Shown here: piece by piece, positions 34,537 to 43,505 of the stretch
How positions within the stretch are numbered: the stretch's first letter is position 1
Layout: the number at the start of each line of letters is the position of its first letter
From: CAUUJV01 sp963545565
GTDB lineage: Bacteria; Actinomycetota; Actinomycetes; Actinomycetales; Bifidobacteriaceae
Assembly (NCBI GenBank): GCA_963545565.1
Contig: CAUUJV010000012.1
Location: 1 to 49,911 of the forward strand
DNA: 49,911 bases
Direction of reading: 5' to 3'
Notes under the pieces: generated by a model
Databases searched by the model: none
Told to the model about the DNA's origin: nothing
The model's input: only the letters and a program-made list of their open reading frames with translations
Program-made: the position numbers and the translations under genes

Positions 34537-37086
34537 TTATGCTGCGTACTTCGTTGGATTTTCCTTAAAAGTATTGAGGCAATGTTCAGAGCAGAAGTGA
34601 TATGTTTTCCCGTTGTATTCGTAAGGATTCTGATCCTTGGTAACGGTCATGCCGCAGATTGGGTCAACGAGTACATCTATCGTGTTATTACCGTTATTAC
34701 CTGCGTCGTTTGATGCAGAAGTGTTGGACTTATTTCGTTTGAGGAATTCAAACATGAGTTCTCCTTGGTGGAAATGAGTGGCGTCGTCAATAATAACTTG
34801 TGGCTTGTGCTGAGTGCTGGAAATGCTCACTTCTGAGGTAGTATCCACTTGAGTACGATTGCTCAATTCTGCGCTTGTTGCCTTTGTGATATCAATTGTG
34901 CGCAAGCGATTTGCGTTGGTAATCAAACTTGCAGAGCTCAATGCCATGGCGAGTCCTGCAATCATTGGGCTGAGGAGCCATCCTGTCAGCGGGTAGAATA
35001 AGCCAGAAGCAATCGCAATACCGACCACGTTATACCCAAAAGCGAAACCAAGATTTTGATGGATATTGCGCATTGTTAATTTGCTGAGGCGAATCATGCG
35101 AGCAACACCGTTAAGTTCACCAGTCATTAAAGTAACATCGGCAGACTTCATCGCAATGTCAGTGCCTGTGCCCATAGCAAATCCAAGATCTGACTGAGCG
35201 AGGGCTGGAGCATCGTTAATGCCGTCACCTACCATTGCTACAAGATGTTTTTTACTGCCTTGTTGGCCTTGGGAAACTTGGCTTTGAATGTAGGAAATCC
35301 AGAATGCCTTACCATCAGGCTTTACTTCAGAAATAACAGTATCAATACCGGCTTGCTCAGCTACTTTTTGTGCAGTTTCAGCCTTGTCTCCAGAGAGCAT
35401 AATTGTATGAATTCCGAGTGCTTTGAGCTCAGCAATAGCTGCAGGGGAGCTCTTTTTGATTGGATCCTCTGCATAAGAAATAGCGCCATTGGCTGTGCTT
35501 TCAACTTCAGCAATCCCTTGTGTAATTGTTCCAGTCTTATCGAAGACTACGGTTCCAATATGTCGCGCATTTTCCAAAGCTCGCGCAGAGGCAATGAGGA
35601 TACCATTCTTTGCGCCTACGCCGATTCCAGCAGTAACGGAAAGTGGAGTTGCCAATCCAAGGGCACACGGGCAAGCGATAACAAGAACGGTAACAGCTGT
35701 TGTAATCGCGTAAGTAAGCTGTGGACTTGGGCCGAAGCTAATCCACAGTGCGAAGGTCCACACTGCGATGATAAATACTGCGGGCACAAAGAATTGTGCA
35801 ATTTTATCTGCAAGTGCTTGAACGGGAGCTTTACTCGCCTGTGCAGAAGACACCAGCTCAACAATCTGCGAAAGCACGGTATCTTTCCCAGTTGCGGTCA
35901 CCCTCATAGCTAATGGAGCATCAAGTGCCATAGTTCCGCCGGTAATAGCTTCGTTAATGCTGCGGGGAACCGGCTTGGACTCGCCTGTAATCATAGACTC
36001 GTCAACTTGAGCAGACCCTGCAACGACTATTCCATCAGTTGGAACGCTATTACCGCCAGGAACCTTAAGAATTTCACCGGGCATGATGGAATCCATTGAG
36101 ACTTCATGTCCTGCAGTTGGAAGTTTCCACGACCCGTCAGCAATTTCTGCTTCGGTCAGGGCAATCGCTGTGTCTGGGCGCAGTTTCATCAAGGCATTGA
36201 TCGCATCACCTGTGCCTGCTCGTGCGCGAGATTCTAGCAGATTACCCATGATTACGAGCGTGAGAACTACACCCACAGAATCAAAATAAGTGTTGCGAGC
36301 ATTTTCTGGGAGAAGATTTGGAGCAACAGTTACAAAAAGACTAAAAACGTAGGCGGCGGTTGTGCCCATGGTGACAAGGGCATTCATTTCAGGACTGCGG
36401 TGAGCAATCGCGTTCCACCCCACACGATGAATATCCCATCCGGTGTAGAACATTACTGGAGTAACAAGAATTGCCTGTAGCCAAGGGCTTGTAAGCCATG
36501 CGGGCCAATTCTGACCCCAAAACATACTTCCCATGCCGATAATGAATACTGGAATGGAGAAGATTGCCCCGACTATAAGCTTCTTTTTAAGCTCCGCGAT
36601 TTCAGCATCGCGTTCGCTAATGGAGCTTTCATTTGTTGTGGCTGTGGTTGTGGTAGGCGCAGTGTTGGAATATACATTTTGAACAGCAGAGGCAGTTTTT
36701 TCATCTTCGCTTGGTTCATAATTACCTGAAACGCGCAACATTCCATGCACCATATTCATGCCGCATGCGAAAGGATAGTCTCCAGCTTTCAAAGCAGGCA
36801 GTGTCACAGCGGTTGTGCGATTTGCTGGCAAATAAGAATCGATACCCAAATCAGAGAAAACAACATGAGAAGTGCATTCGCCGCTTTCTTTGCGGTCAAA
36901 GTGAATCGTGAGTGGTTTGCCAGCTTCTGCCTGAATCAATGCAGGGGAATAACCACCCTGCACGCCGATGGAGATACTCTGAGAATCCCCTTCAACGGTT
37001 GTATACCCACCTTTTTGTAGTGAGAAGAAATACCAAACAAGCAGTGCAGTGACGGCTGCTGCAGCTAAAAGATAAATGAAGAACAT
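34537..37086 (-). CDS. cupredoxin/P1B-type metal ATPase/YHS fusion lacking the N domain
   Basis: 849 residues. After a first span comes a cupredoxin-like domain (about 35-120; Cys and His in ECTSH, then the CGMNMVHGM ligand loop), then a P1B ATPase: TGES (about 367), the CPC metal site in span 6 (about 472), DKTGT phosphorylation site (about 516) and GDGINDAP (about 620). A YHS domain ends the protein (DPICGMTVTK, HFCSEHC). Copper export or handling is likely. Between DKTGT and the LSGD motif there are only about 45 residues where family members have about 150: the ATP-binding N domain and its HP motif are missing. The start at 37086 has GGAGGAAGCT; a start at 37140 lacks a site. Confidence 0.85.
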   Translation of the reverse strand: MFFIYLLAAAAVTALLVWYFFSLQKGGYTTVEGDSQSISIGVQGGYSPALIQAEAGKPLTIHFDRKESGECTSHVVFSDLGIDSYLPANRTTAVTLPALKAGDYPFACGMNMVHGMLRVSGNYEPSEDEKTASAVQNVYSNTAPTTTTATTNESSISERDAEIAELKKKLIVGAIFSIPVFIIGMGSMFWGQNWPAWLTSPWLQAILVTPVMFYTGWDIHRVGWNAIAHRSPEMNALVTMGTTAAYVFSLFVTVAPNLLPENARNTYFDSVGVVLTLVIMGNLLESRARAGTGDAINALMKLRPDTAIALTEAEIADGSWKLPTAGHEVSMDSIMPGEILKVPGGNSVPTDGIVVAGSAQVDESMITGESKPVPRSINEAITGGTMALDAPLAMRVTATGKDTVLSQIVELVSSAQASKAPVQALADKIAQFFVPAVFIIAVWTFALWISFGPSPQLTYAITTAVTVLVIACPCALGLATPLSVTAGIGVGAKNGILIASARALENARHIGTVVFDKTGTITQGIAEVESTANGAISYAEDPIKKSSPAAIAELKALGIHTIMLSGDKAETAQKVAEQAGIDTVISEVKPDGKAFWISYIQSQVSQGQQGSKKHLVAMVGDGINDAPALAQSDLGFAMGTGTDIAMKSADVTLMTGELNGVARMIRLSKLTMRNIHQNLGFAFGYNVVGIAIASGLFYPLTGWLLSPMIAGLAMALSSASLITNANRLRTIDITKATSAELSNRTQVDTTSEVSISSTQHKPQVIIDDATHFHQGELMFEFLKRNKSNTSASNDAGNNGNNTIDVLVDPICGMTVTKDQNPYEYNGKTYHFCSEHCLNTFKENPTKYAA

Positions 37087-37197
37087 AGCTTCCTCCGATT
37101 GTGCTTCTCCACTTAGGGTAACTGGGGGAGGTAAAGGCATATTCCGTGTGTTGCCTATTTTGAGCTAGTGGCGATAGATGATGCTATAGTCGAACAC

Positions 37198-38583
37198 ATG
37201 TTCGAATTGTTTTTTGCTCTGCTCATAGGTGTGGTTCTTGGCGCTGCACTTGGTTTCTTGGCCGCGAAGGCGCGCCAACAGGCTCAGCCTATTTCAGATG
37301 AGAAGGCACTTGATATACAGTCTCAGATTCAGGAGATTACTGCGCAGCGAGATACTTTATCCGAACAATATGAGCAGTCTCGTTCTGAACTTGCCATTGA
37401 GCGTGAAGCCACAGCAAAGCTTGAAGGTGAGCTTCAAGGAGCTCGTAAACAGCTTGAGTTTGTGCAGGAGCAACTCAGCATAGCTCAAAAGGCAGAGGAG
37501 CAGCGTGTAGAGCGTGAGCGTATTCAGACTCAGAAAAGTGAGGAAGAAAAACGTCAACGGCAAGCGCAAACCTTAAATGAGGAATCGCGTGTTATCAAAG
37601 CACTTGCGCCGGTTCAAAAAAGTCTTGATCTTCTCCAAAACAGAGTTGCAGATATCGAAGCAAAGCGTAAGCAGGAGATGGGGCAGCTTGGCCAGCAGCT
37701 GCAAGGCTTGGGTGTTGCTCAAGAGAAGCTTAATCACGAGACGTCTGCCCTTGCTATGGCTTTGCGGGATAATAAGGTGCGCGGTGCATGGGGTGAAGCG
37801 CAGCTTAAAAATATTGTGGAATCAGCTGGCCTGCGTGAACATGTTGATTTTGAAACTCAATATTACAGTCAGAATGAAGACGGCCGTCAACAGCGCCCAG
37901 ATATGGTTGTGATGTTGCCAGATAACAAGTTCATTCCTATTGATGCAAAAGTTCCATATTCTTACTATCAGCAAGCATGTGAAATTAGTGATGCGGCTTC
38001 TGAATCAGAATTAAAAATTCGTGATGATCTTTTGCAGCAGCATGCAAAGGCTTTGCGAGGGCATATTGATACCCTGGCAAAGCGTGAGTATTGGAAGAGT
38101 AGCACAGACCGTGTGGCGCCTGATTTCGTGATTGCTTTTATTCCCAATGAAGCACTACTTCAAGCTGCGTTGAATGTTGATCCCACTATCTTAGATTATG
38201 CCTTTAATAAGCAAGTTGCTCTTACTTCGCCGGTAACTTTATGGTCTGTGCTGAAATCGGTTGCCTTTGCATGGCAGCAGCAGACTTTAAGTGATGAAGC
38301 CCAAAAGCTTTTCGACTTATCGCACACTATGTTCGTTCGTCTTAAGAAGATGAGTGAACATGCTACAAAACTTGGGAAATCGATTGGTTCAGCAGTTCAG
38401 AGTTATAATGCATTCGTTGGCTCTCTTCAAACGCAAGTTGTTCCAACAGTTCGAAAACTCAATGCATTGGAGCCAGGCCAAATTTTTGATGCGCCTGTGC
38501 CTATTGAGGATGAGAAGAAAAGTGACATTCGTGAAATAACAGCTCCGGAATTGTTGCCTGAAAATATAGAAGAAAACCAGTAG
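37198..38583 (+). CDS. rmuC: RmuC family DNA recombination protein
   Basis: 461 residues. RmuC proteins limit inversions at short inverted repeats. An N-terminal membrane span (residues 2-24) is followed by a long coiled coil (about 35-150, rich in Gln, Glu and Arg) and the RmuC core with its nuclease-like fold (VRGAWGEAQLKNIVE, FIPIDAKVPYSYY). The ATG at 37198 is chosen: an extended -10, TGCTATAGT, ends seven bases before it, so a leaderless mRNA is likely; an in-frame GTG at 37168 is rejected. Confidence 0.9.
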   Translation: MFELFFALLIGVVLGAALGFLAAKARQQAQPISDEKALDIQSQIQEITAQRDTLSEQYEQSRSELAIEREATAKLEGELQGARKQLEFVQEQLSIAQKAEEQRVERERIQTQKSEEEKRQRQAQTLNEESRVIKALAPVQKSLDLLQNRVADIEAKRKQEMGQLGQQLQGLGVAQEKLNHETSALAMALRDNKVRGAWGEAQLKNIVESAGLREHVDFETQYYSQNEDGRQQRPDMVVMLPDNKFIPIDAKVPYSYYQQACEISDAASESELKIRDDLLQQHAKALRGHIDTLAKREYWKSSTDRVAPDFVIAFIPNEALLQAALNVDPTILDYAFNKQVALTSPVTLWSVLKSVAFAWQQQTLSDEAQKLFDLSHTMFVRLKKMSEHATKLGKSIGSAVQSYNAFVGSLQTQVVPTVRKLNALEPGQIFDAPVPIEDEKKSDIREITAPELLPENIEENQ

Positions 38584-38592
38584 GGTAGAACT

Positions 38593-39270
38593 ATGACTAA
38601 TTCTTTTTCTCTGCCGTACAGTGCTCTTGGCGCACAGGCTGGCATGGCTCAGATGACTGAGGAACAGACAAAGCGCGAAAAACTTCTTAATATGTTACAA
38701 GATGCGGTTGGTGATAAGCCATTTAGTGAATTGACATCTGTGACATACGATCATTTTGGTTCCAAGCTTGCCGGCGAAGTTTTTCTCAACACCTTAGAAT
38801 CTCAAGGAATTTCTCTTGAAGATTTCGACGCCGTAGGGGCTTTAACTACCGCGGCAATTCCGTTAGCTATTGCTATTATCCATACAGCAGCTCAGCGTGG
38901 ATATGCTCTTGATGCTTTTGTTATGGATTTTGTATTCCCCTCTATTAAAGGGCCAAGTGTTTCCCACAAGCGTGTTGTTATGGTGGATGCGTGGCTTTCG
39001 GAGAAGTCCTTTGTTCAGACTTCATCTCTTGTGACACTACGCAATGGGAATGAGCTTAATCTTGATTTCGCTGTGTTACAGAAAGAAGGAGCGCGAGTTG
39101 TGGCCATTGTTTCTTTGATTGGAAGTGTCGGTAAAGCGGCAAAGAATTCCAATACTATTGAGCTTATTAATCCTGTAACCGATGAGCATTCTCCTATTCG
39201 CTTTATTCCAGTTTTTTCTGACAATGATTTACGAGGAAATTTTCAACAGAGTGTACAAGGTGATCAATAG
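38593..39270 (+). CDS. phosphoribosyltransferase-like protein (orotate PRTase-related)
   Basis: A 225-residue protein with the type I phosphoribosyltransferase plan: a glycine turn DAVGALTTAAIPLA, LDAFVMDF, and a PRPP-loop strand KRVVMVDAWLSEKS. The usual PRPP motif has two acids followed by a small-residue loop (DDxxTTGxS); here only one Asp remains and the loop is changed, so enzyme activity is uncertain. Such genes are often named pyrE-like in bifidobacteria, though no pyrimidine gene lies nearby. Its stop overlaps the next start by one base, coupling it to the methyltransferase. Confidence 0.65.
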   Translation: MTNSFSLPYSALGAQAGMAQMTEEQTKREKLLNMLQDAVGDKPFSELTSVTYDHFGSKLAGEVFLNTLESQGISLEDFDAVGALTTAAIPLAIAIIHTAAQRGYALDAFVMDFVFPSIKGPSVSHKRVVMVDAWLSEKSFVQTSSLVTLRNGNELNLDFAVLQKEGARVVAIVSLIGSVGKAAKNSNTIELINPVTDEHSPIRFIPVFSDNDLRGNFQQSVQGDQ

Positions 39271-39953
39271 TGAAAGAGCCAACAGAGTTTACTAAGCGTG
39301 TGATGGCAGCAGGTGATCCTGGGCTTCGTGAAGTAGGAGTTGGCCCATGGGAAGAAGCACATCCAGATGAACCTCGCCCGACTGATCCTCGCTACGATGT
39401 GGAACTGCTTAATAATGGTGATCGCCGTAATGTGATGGACCGCTATCGTTATTGGAGTGTTGAAGCAATTAAAACAGACCTTGATTTGCAGGGGCGTCAC
39501 GAGTTTGAAGTAGCGATTGAAAATTGGACGCATGATTTCAATATTGGCTCTATAGTGCGTACTGCAAACGCTTTTACTGCAAAAGCTGTTCATATCATTG
39601 GCCCACATAAGTGGAATCGCAAGGGGTCATTGATGACCGAACTTTATCAAGATGTCTATTACCATGCCAGTATTGAAGAGTTTGCTGAGTATTTGCATCA
39701 GCGGGAATCTGTGCCAAGGCTTATAGCGTTGGATATTGTAGATGGCGCTGTTCCAATGGAGAGCTATAGCTTCCCTAAGCAGTCTGTGCTCCTCTTCGGG
39801 GCTGAGGGACCGGGCTTAACATCTAAAGCACTCGATATTGCCGACGATGTGGTTTATATCAGCCAATATGGTTCTGTAAGGTCACTTAATGCAGGGGCTG
39901 CAGCAGCTGTTGCAATGCATGCATGGATGATTCAGCATGGTAAGCAATCGTAG
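39270..39953 (+). CDS. TrmH/SpoU family RNA 2'-O-methyltransferase
   Basis: 227 residues; a SPOUT methyltransferase that methylates ribose 2'-OH of a tRNA or rRNA. All three motifs are seen: motif 1 ENWTHDFNIGSIVRTANAF (the catalytic Arg and Asn), motif 2 LLFGAEGPGLTSKAL, motif 3 YISQYGSVRSLNAGAAAAV forming the trefoil-knot SAM site. The start is GTG at 39270, overlapping the upstream TAG, with AAGGTGAT in front. The modified site is not predictable. Confidence 0.9.
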   Translation: MKEPTEFTKRVMAAGDPGLREVGVGPWEEAHPDEPRPTDPRYDVELLNNGDRRNVMDRYRYWSVEAIKTDLDLQGRHEFEVAIENWTHDFNIGSIVRTANAFTAKAVHIIGPHKWNRKGSLMTELYQDVYYHASIEEFAEYLHQRESVPRLIALDIVDGAVPMESYSFPKQSVLLFGAEGPGLTSKALDIADDVVYISQYGSVRSLNAGAAAAVAMHAWMIQHGKQS

Positions 39954-40034
39954 ATGCGCAGATGCAAATGAGCATTAATAACCGCACAGTAAATCTTCAG
40001 AAAACTGTCACGTAAGGTCTTTATAGTGAGCACT

Positions 40035-40328
40035 ATGCCTACATTTACACAAGAAGAAATTGAGCACTTGGGCGATCTCGCCCGGATTGCCCTCACAGAT
40101 GAGGAAATTAGCCGTCTGCAAGACGATTTGAACGTTATTGCAGAGTCCATTGCTAAGGTGCAGGAAGTTGCTGGAGAGGATGTTACTCCAACCGCAAATC
40201 CGGTTCCGTTGGAAGCTTATTTGCGTCCTGATGAGCCAGAAGCACCTCTTACTCAGGAAGAAGCGCTTTCTGATGCGCCTGAGTCTGAAGCTGGAATGTT
40301 CGTTGCACCGCAGATTCTGGGGGAGTAG
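40035..40328 (+). CDS. gatC: Asp-tRNA(Asn)/Glu-tRNA(Gln) amidotransferase subunit C
   Basis: The 97-residue GatC that wraps around GatA and tethers it to GatB. The typical helix IEHLGDLARIALTDEE and C-terminal V-A-P-Q-I-L motif are visible. I choose the ATG at 40035 (MPTF): TATAGT ends seven bases earlier, the spacing seen for leaderless genes here. A GTG at 40026 lies inside that hexamer and would add three residues. gatA follows after five bases. Confidence 0.92.
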   Translation: MPTFTQEEIEHLGDLARIALTDEEISRLQDDLNVIAESIAKVQEVAGEDVTPTANPVPLEAYLRPDEPEAPLTQEEALSDAPESEAGMFVAPQILGE

Positions 40329-40333
40329 GAGAA

Positions 40334-41869
40334 ATGACTCAGATGCGAAATGAACTTGTTAAACTTTCTGCTGCACAAATGGCGCAGAAGATCAAAGATG
40401 GTGAAGTCTCCAGCCGTGAGCTTGTAGACGCACATCTTGATGTTATTGAATCTGCTGAGAAGGATATTAATGCATTCCTCGCAATCAGTGGCGATGTAGC
40501 ACGCGAGCAAGCGGACGCATTTGATGCTGCCAAGGCTAAGGGTGAGGCACCTGAAGGGGAACTTGCCGGCGTCCCAATTGCAATCAAAGATATGATTGTC
40601 ACTAAGGAAATTCCAACCACTGCAGCATCCAAGATTCTTGAAGGCTGGATTCCTCCATATGATGCAACTGTTGTTACTCGTCTTAAAGCAGTAAGTATGC
40701 CGATTTTGGGTAAGACCAATCTCGATGAGTTCGCGCAGGGGTCTTCTACTGAGCACTCCGCTTATGGGGTGACTCGTAACCCTTGGAACACAGGTCGCGT
40801 TCCTGGCGGTTCAGGCGGTGGTTCTGCAGCGGCTGTTGGCGCCTTTGAAGCTCCACTTGCACTTGGCACAGATACGGGTGGTTCCATTCGTCAGCCTGGC
40901 GCATTAACTGGGACTGTTGGTGTTAAACCAACTTATGGCGGTGTCTCTCGCTTTGGTGCAATAGCAATGGCGTCATCTTTGGATCAGATTGGCCCTGTAT
41001 CCCGAACAGTTCTTGATTCTGCACTTCTGCAGGAAGTTATTGGCGGCTATGATCCTCACGATTCCACCTCTATTCCTCAGCCTGTTCCTGCTCTCTCAGC
41101 AGCAGCTCGTGAAGGTGCACAGCGCGATCTAAAAGGCATGCGCGTAGGTCTAATCAAGGAAATTACTAACGGCGAAGGCTTCCAGCCTGGTGTGGAGGCA
41201 CGCTTTAATGAATCAGTTAAGCTTCTTGAATCTATGGGAGCTGAGGTAGTTGAAGTTTCTTTGCCTCATCTTGAATATGCCCTAGGTGCTTATTACATCA
41301 TCATGCCTTCTGAGGTTTCTTCTAATCTGGCTCGTTATGACGGTATGCGTTATGGTATGCGTGTTATGCCGCCGGCAGATGTTCCCCAGACTGCAGCAAA
41401 TATGATGGCTTACACTCGTGAGGCTGGCTTTGGTGACGAAGTGAAGCGTCGTATCATTCTCGGCACTTATGCTCTTTCGGCTGGCTATTACGATGCTTGG
41501 TACGGTTCTGCACAGAAGGTTCGTACCCTCATTATTGATGATTTCAAGAAGGCATTTGAGAAAGTCGATGTTTTAGTTTCTCCAACATCTCCTGTAACTG
41601 CCTTCCCATTCGATGAAAAAACAACTGATCCAATGGCAATGTATCTCATTGATATCACCACAATTCCTGCAAACCTTGCTGGTGTGCCTGGCATGTCTAT
41701 TCCTTGTGGAATAAGTGACGACGGCTTGCCTGTGGGGTTCCAGTTCTTGGCTCCTCAGCAGCGCGATGATTTGATGTATAAGCCAGCTGCAGCACTTGAG
41801 GCGGCGTTAGAAGACCAGTGGAATGGCCCTATCTGGAATTCCATGAAGACTCCTTGGTTGGGCGAATAG
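40334..41869 (+). CDS. gatA: Asp-tRNA(Asn)/Glu-tRNA(Gln) amidotransferase subunit A
   Basis: The 511-residue glutaminase subunit that releases ammonia for amidating misacylated tRNAs. Amidase signature with the full Ser-cisSer-Lys triad: Lys85 (PIAIKDM), cis-Ser160 (GGSGGGS) and nucleophile Ser184 (TGGSIRQPG). GGGGGAGTAGGAGAA precedes the ATG. Middle gene of gatCAB, which supplies Gln-tRNA or Asn-tRNA in organisms lacking the direct synthetase. Confidence 0.97.
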   Translation: MTQMRNELVKLSAAQMAQKIKDGEVSSRELVDAHLDVIESAEKDINAFLAISGDVAREQADAFDAAKAKGEAPEGELAGVPIAIKDMIVTKEIPTTAASKILEGWIPPYDATVVTRLKAVSMPILGKTNLDEFAQGSSTEHSAYGVTRNPWNTGRVPGGSGGGSAAAVGAFEAPLALGTDTGGSIRQPGALTGTVGVKPTYGGVSRFGAIAMASSLDQIGPVSRTVLDSALLQEVIGGYDPHDSTSIPQPVPALSAAAREGAQRDLKGMRVGLIKEITNGEGFQPGVEARFNESVKLLESMGAEVVEVSLPHLEYALGAYYIIMPSEVSSNLARYDGMRYGMRVMPPADVPQTAANMMAYTREAGFGDEVKRRIILGTYALSAGYYDAWYGSAQKVRTLIIDDFKKAFEKVDVLVSPTSPVTAFPFDEKTTDPMAMYLIDITTIPANLAGVPGMSIPCGISDDGLPVGFQFLAPQQRDDLMYKPAAALEAALEDQWNGPIWNSMKTPWLGE

Positions 41870-41890
41870 GCAAGAAGGGAAGTTATTGCT

Positions 41891-43390
41891 ATGGCTGAAA
41901 AATTAATGAAGTTCTCTGATGCCGTCGCTAAGTATGATCCAGTTATTGGCTTAGAGGTTCATGTTGAATTAAGTACTAAAACTAAGCTCTTCTGCCCGGC
42001 AGAAGTTGCATTTGGCGGTGGGCCAAATACTCAGCTCACTCCAGTTTCTCTTGGACTTCCTGGTTCCTTGCCAGTAGTCAACAAGACTGCTATTGACTAT
42101 GCGGTAAAGCTTGGATTGGCATTGCATTGCGATATTGCTGAGTGGAGTCAGTTTGCTCGTAAGAATTACTTCTACCCAGATATGCCTCGTGATTACCAGA
42201 TTTCTCAGTATGATAAGCCTCTAAATGGTGAGGGATATCTTGATGTTGAGCTTGAAGATGGTGAAATCTTCCGTGTACCAGTGGAACGTGCTCACGTAGA
42301 AGATGATGCTGGCAAGAATACACACGTTGGTGGAGCTGATGGGCGCATCGAAGGTGCGGATCATTCTTTAGTTGATTACAATCGTGCTGGCGTGCCTTTG
42401 ATTGAGATTGTGACTAAGCCAATTACTGGTGCAGGCGCACGAGCAGCTGAAGTTGCAGGTGCTTATGTCCGTACAATTCGCGACATAGTGCGTGCTCTCA
42501 ATATCTCTCACGCCCGTATGGAACAGGGTAATATGCGTGCAGACGTAAACGTTTCTTTGCGTCCAAGCCCAGATGCTCCACTCGGGACTCGCTCTGAGAC
42601 CAAGAACGTTAACTCATTCCGCGGCATCGAGCGCACAATTATCTACGAAATTCGTCGCCAGGCAGCATTGCTGGATGATGGGGGCGAGGTTCTCCAGGAG
42701 ACACGTCATTGGGATGAAGCTTCTCAGACGACTGCTGGAGGCCGCGTAAAAACTGATGCGGACGATTATCGCTACTTCCCTGACCCTGATTTAGTGATGG
42801 TGCACGTCACAAAGGAACACATCGATGAGCTAGCTGCTCAGATGCCTGAAATGCCTCGTGAACGCCGCAATCGTTTGCAGGCTGAATGGGGATTCTCTGA
42901 CAACGAGATGCGTGACGTTGTTAATGCTGATGCGCTTGATCTTGTGGAAGAAACAGTGGCAGCAGGTGCAACTGCGGCTGGTGCTCGTAAATGGTGGATG
43001 GGTGAAATTTCCCGTGCAGCAAACGAGCAAGGTAAAAGCCTTGAAGAACTGGCAGTTTCTCCTGCAGATATTGCGCGAGTCGAAGAACTCATTGCCCAAG
43101 GTAAGCTTAACGATAAGCTCGCAAAGGCAACAGTTTCTGGCGTGCTTGCTGGAGAAGGAACCCCGGATGAAGTCGTTGCAAAGCATGGCTTTGAAGTGGT
43201 TTCTGACGATTCTGCGCTGGAAGTTGAAGTTGACAAGGCTTTGGCTGCAAACCCAGACATCGTTGAAAAGCTCAAGAGCGGGAATATGAAGCCGATGGGC
43301 GCAATTATTGGTGCAGTTATGAAAGCCACGCGCGGTCAAGCTGATGCGAAGGCAGTTACCAAGATTGTGATGAGCAAAGTCAAAAGCTAA
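41891..43390 (+). CDS. gatB: Asp-tRNA(Asn)/Glu-tRNA(Gln) amidotransferase subunit B
   Basis: The 499-residue subunit that binds the misacylated tRNA, activates the side chain with ATP and amidates it. Cradle-domain motifs IGLEVHVEL, YFYPDMPRDYQISQ, DYNRAGVPLIEIV and YRYFPDPDL are all present, followed by the helical and YqeY-like tail domains (to MSKVKS). AAGAAGGGAAG precedes the start, 21 bases after gatA. Nothing notable in the 115-base gap that follows. Confidence 0.97.
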   Translation: MAEKLMKFSDAVAKYDPVIGLEVHVELSTKTKLFCPAEVAFGGGPNTQLTPVSLGLPGSLPVVNKTAIDYAVKLGLALHCDIAEWSQFARKNYFYPDMPRDYQISQYDKPLNGEGYLDVELEDGEIFRVPVERAHVEDDAGKNTHVGGADGRIEGADHSLVDYNRAGVPLIEIVTKPITGAGARAAEVAGAYVRTIRDIVRALNISHARMEQGNMRADVNVSLRPSPDAPLGTRSETKNVNSFRGIERTIIYEIRRQAALLDDGGEVLQETRHWDEASQTTAGGRVKTDADDYRYFPDPDLVMVHVTKEHIDELAAQMPEMPRERRNRLQAEWGFSDNEMRDVVNADALDLVEETVAAGATAAGARKWWMGEISRAANEQGKSLEELAVSPADIARVEELIAQGKLNDKLAKATVSGVLAGEGTPDEVVAKHGFEVVSDDSALEVEVDKALAANPDIVEKLKSGNMKPMGAIIGAVMKATRGQADAKAVTKIVMSKVKS

Positions 43391-43505
43391 TTCTTGTCAG
43401 TTGTAAAAATTAATGCTGCCTTATGTGTTCCACAGGTTTTCGACTAGGCTGGAGTATATAAGGCAGAGTTGAGATTTAGATTCTTGCGCAGTAGGGGAGG
43501 AACTT

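Noticed and set aside
37087..37140. G/C-rich stretch before the metal ATPase as a CsoR or CopY operator
   Set aside because: It has C and G tracts but no convincing dyad of either type.
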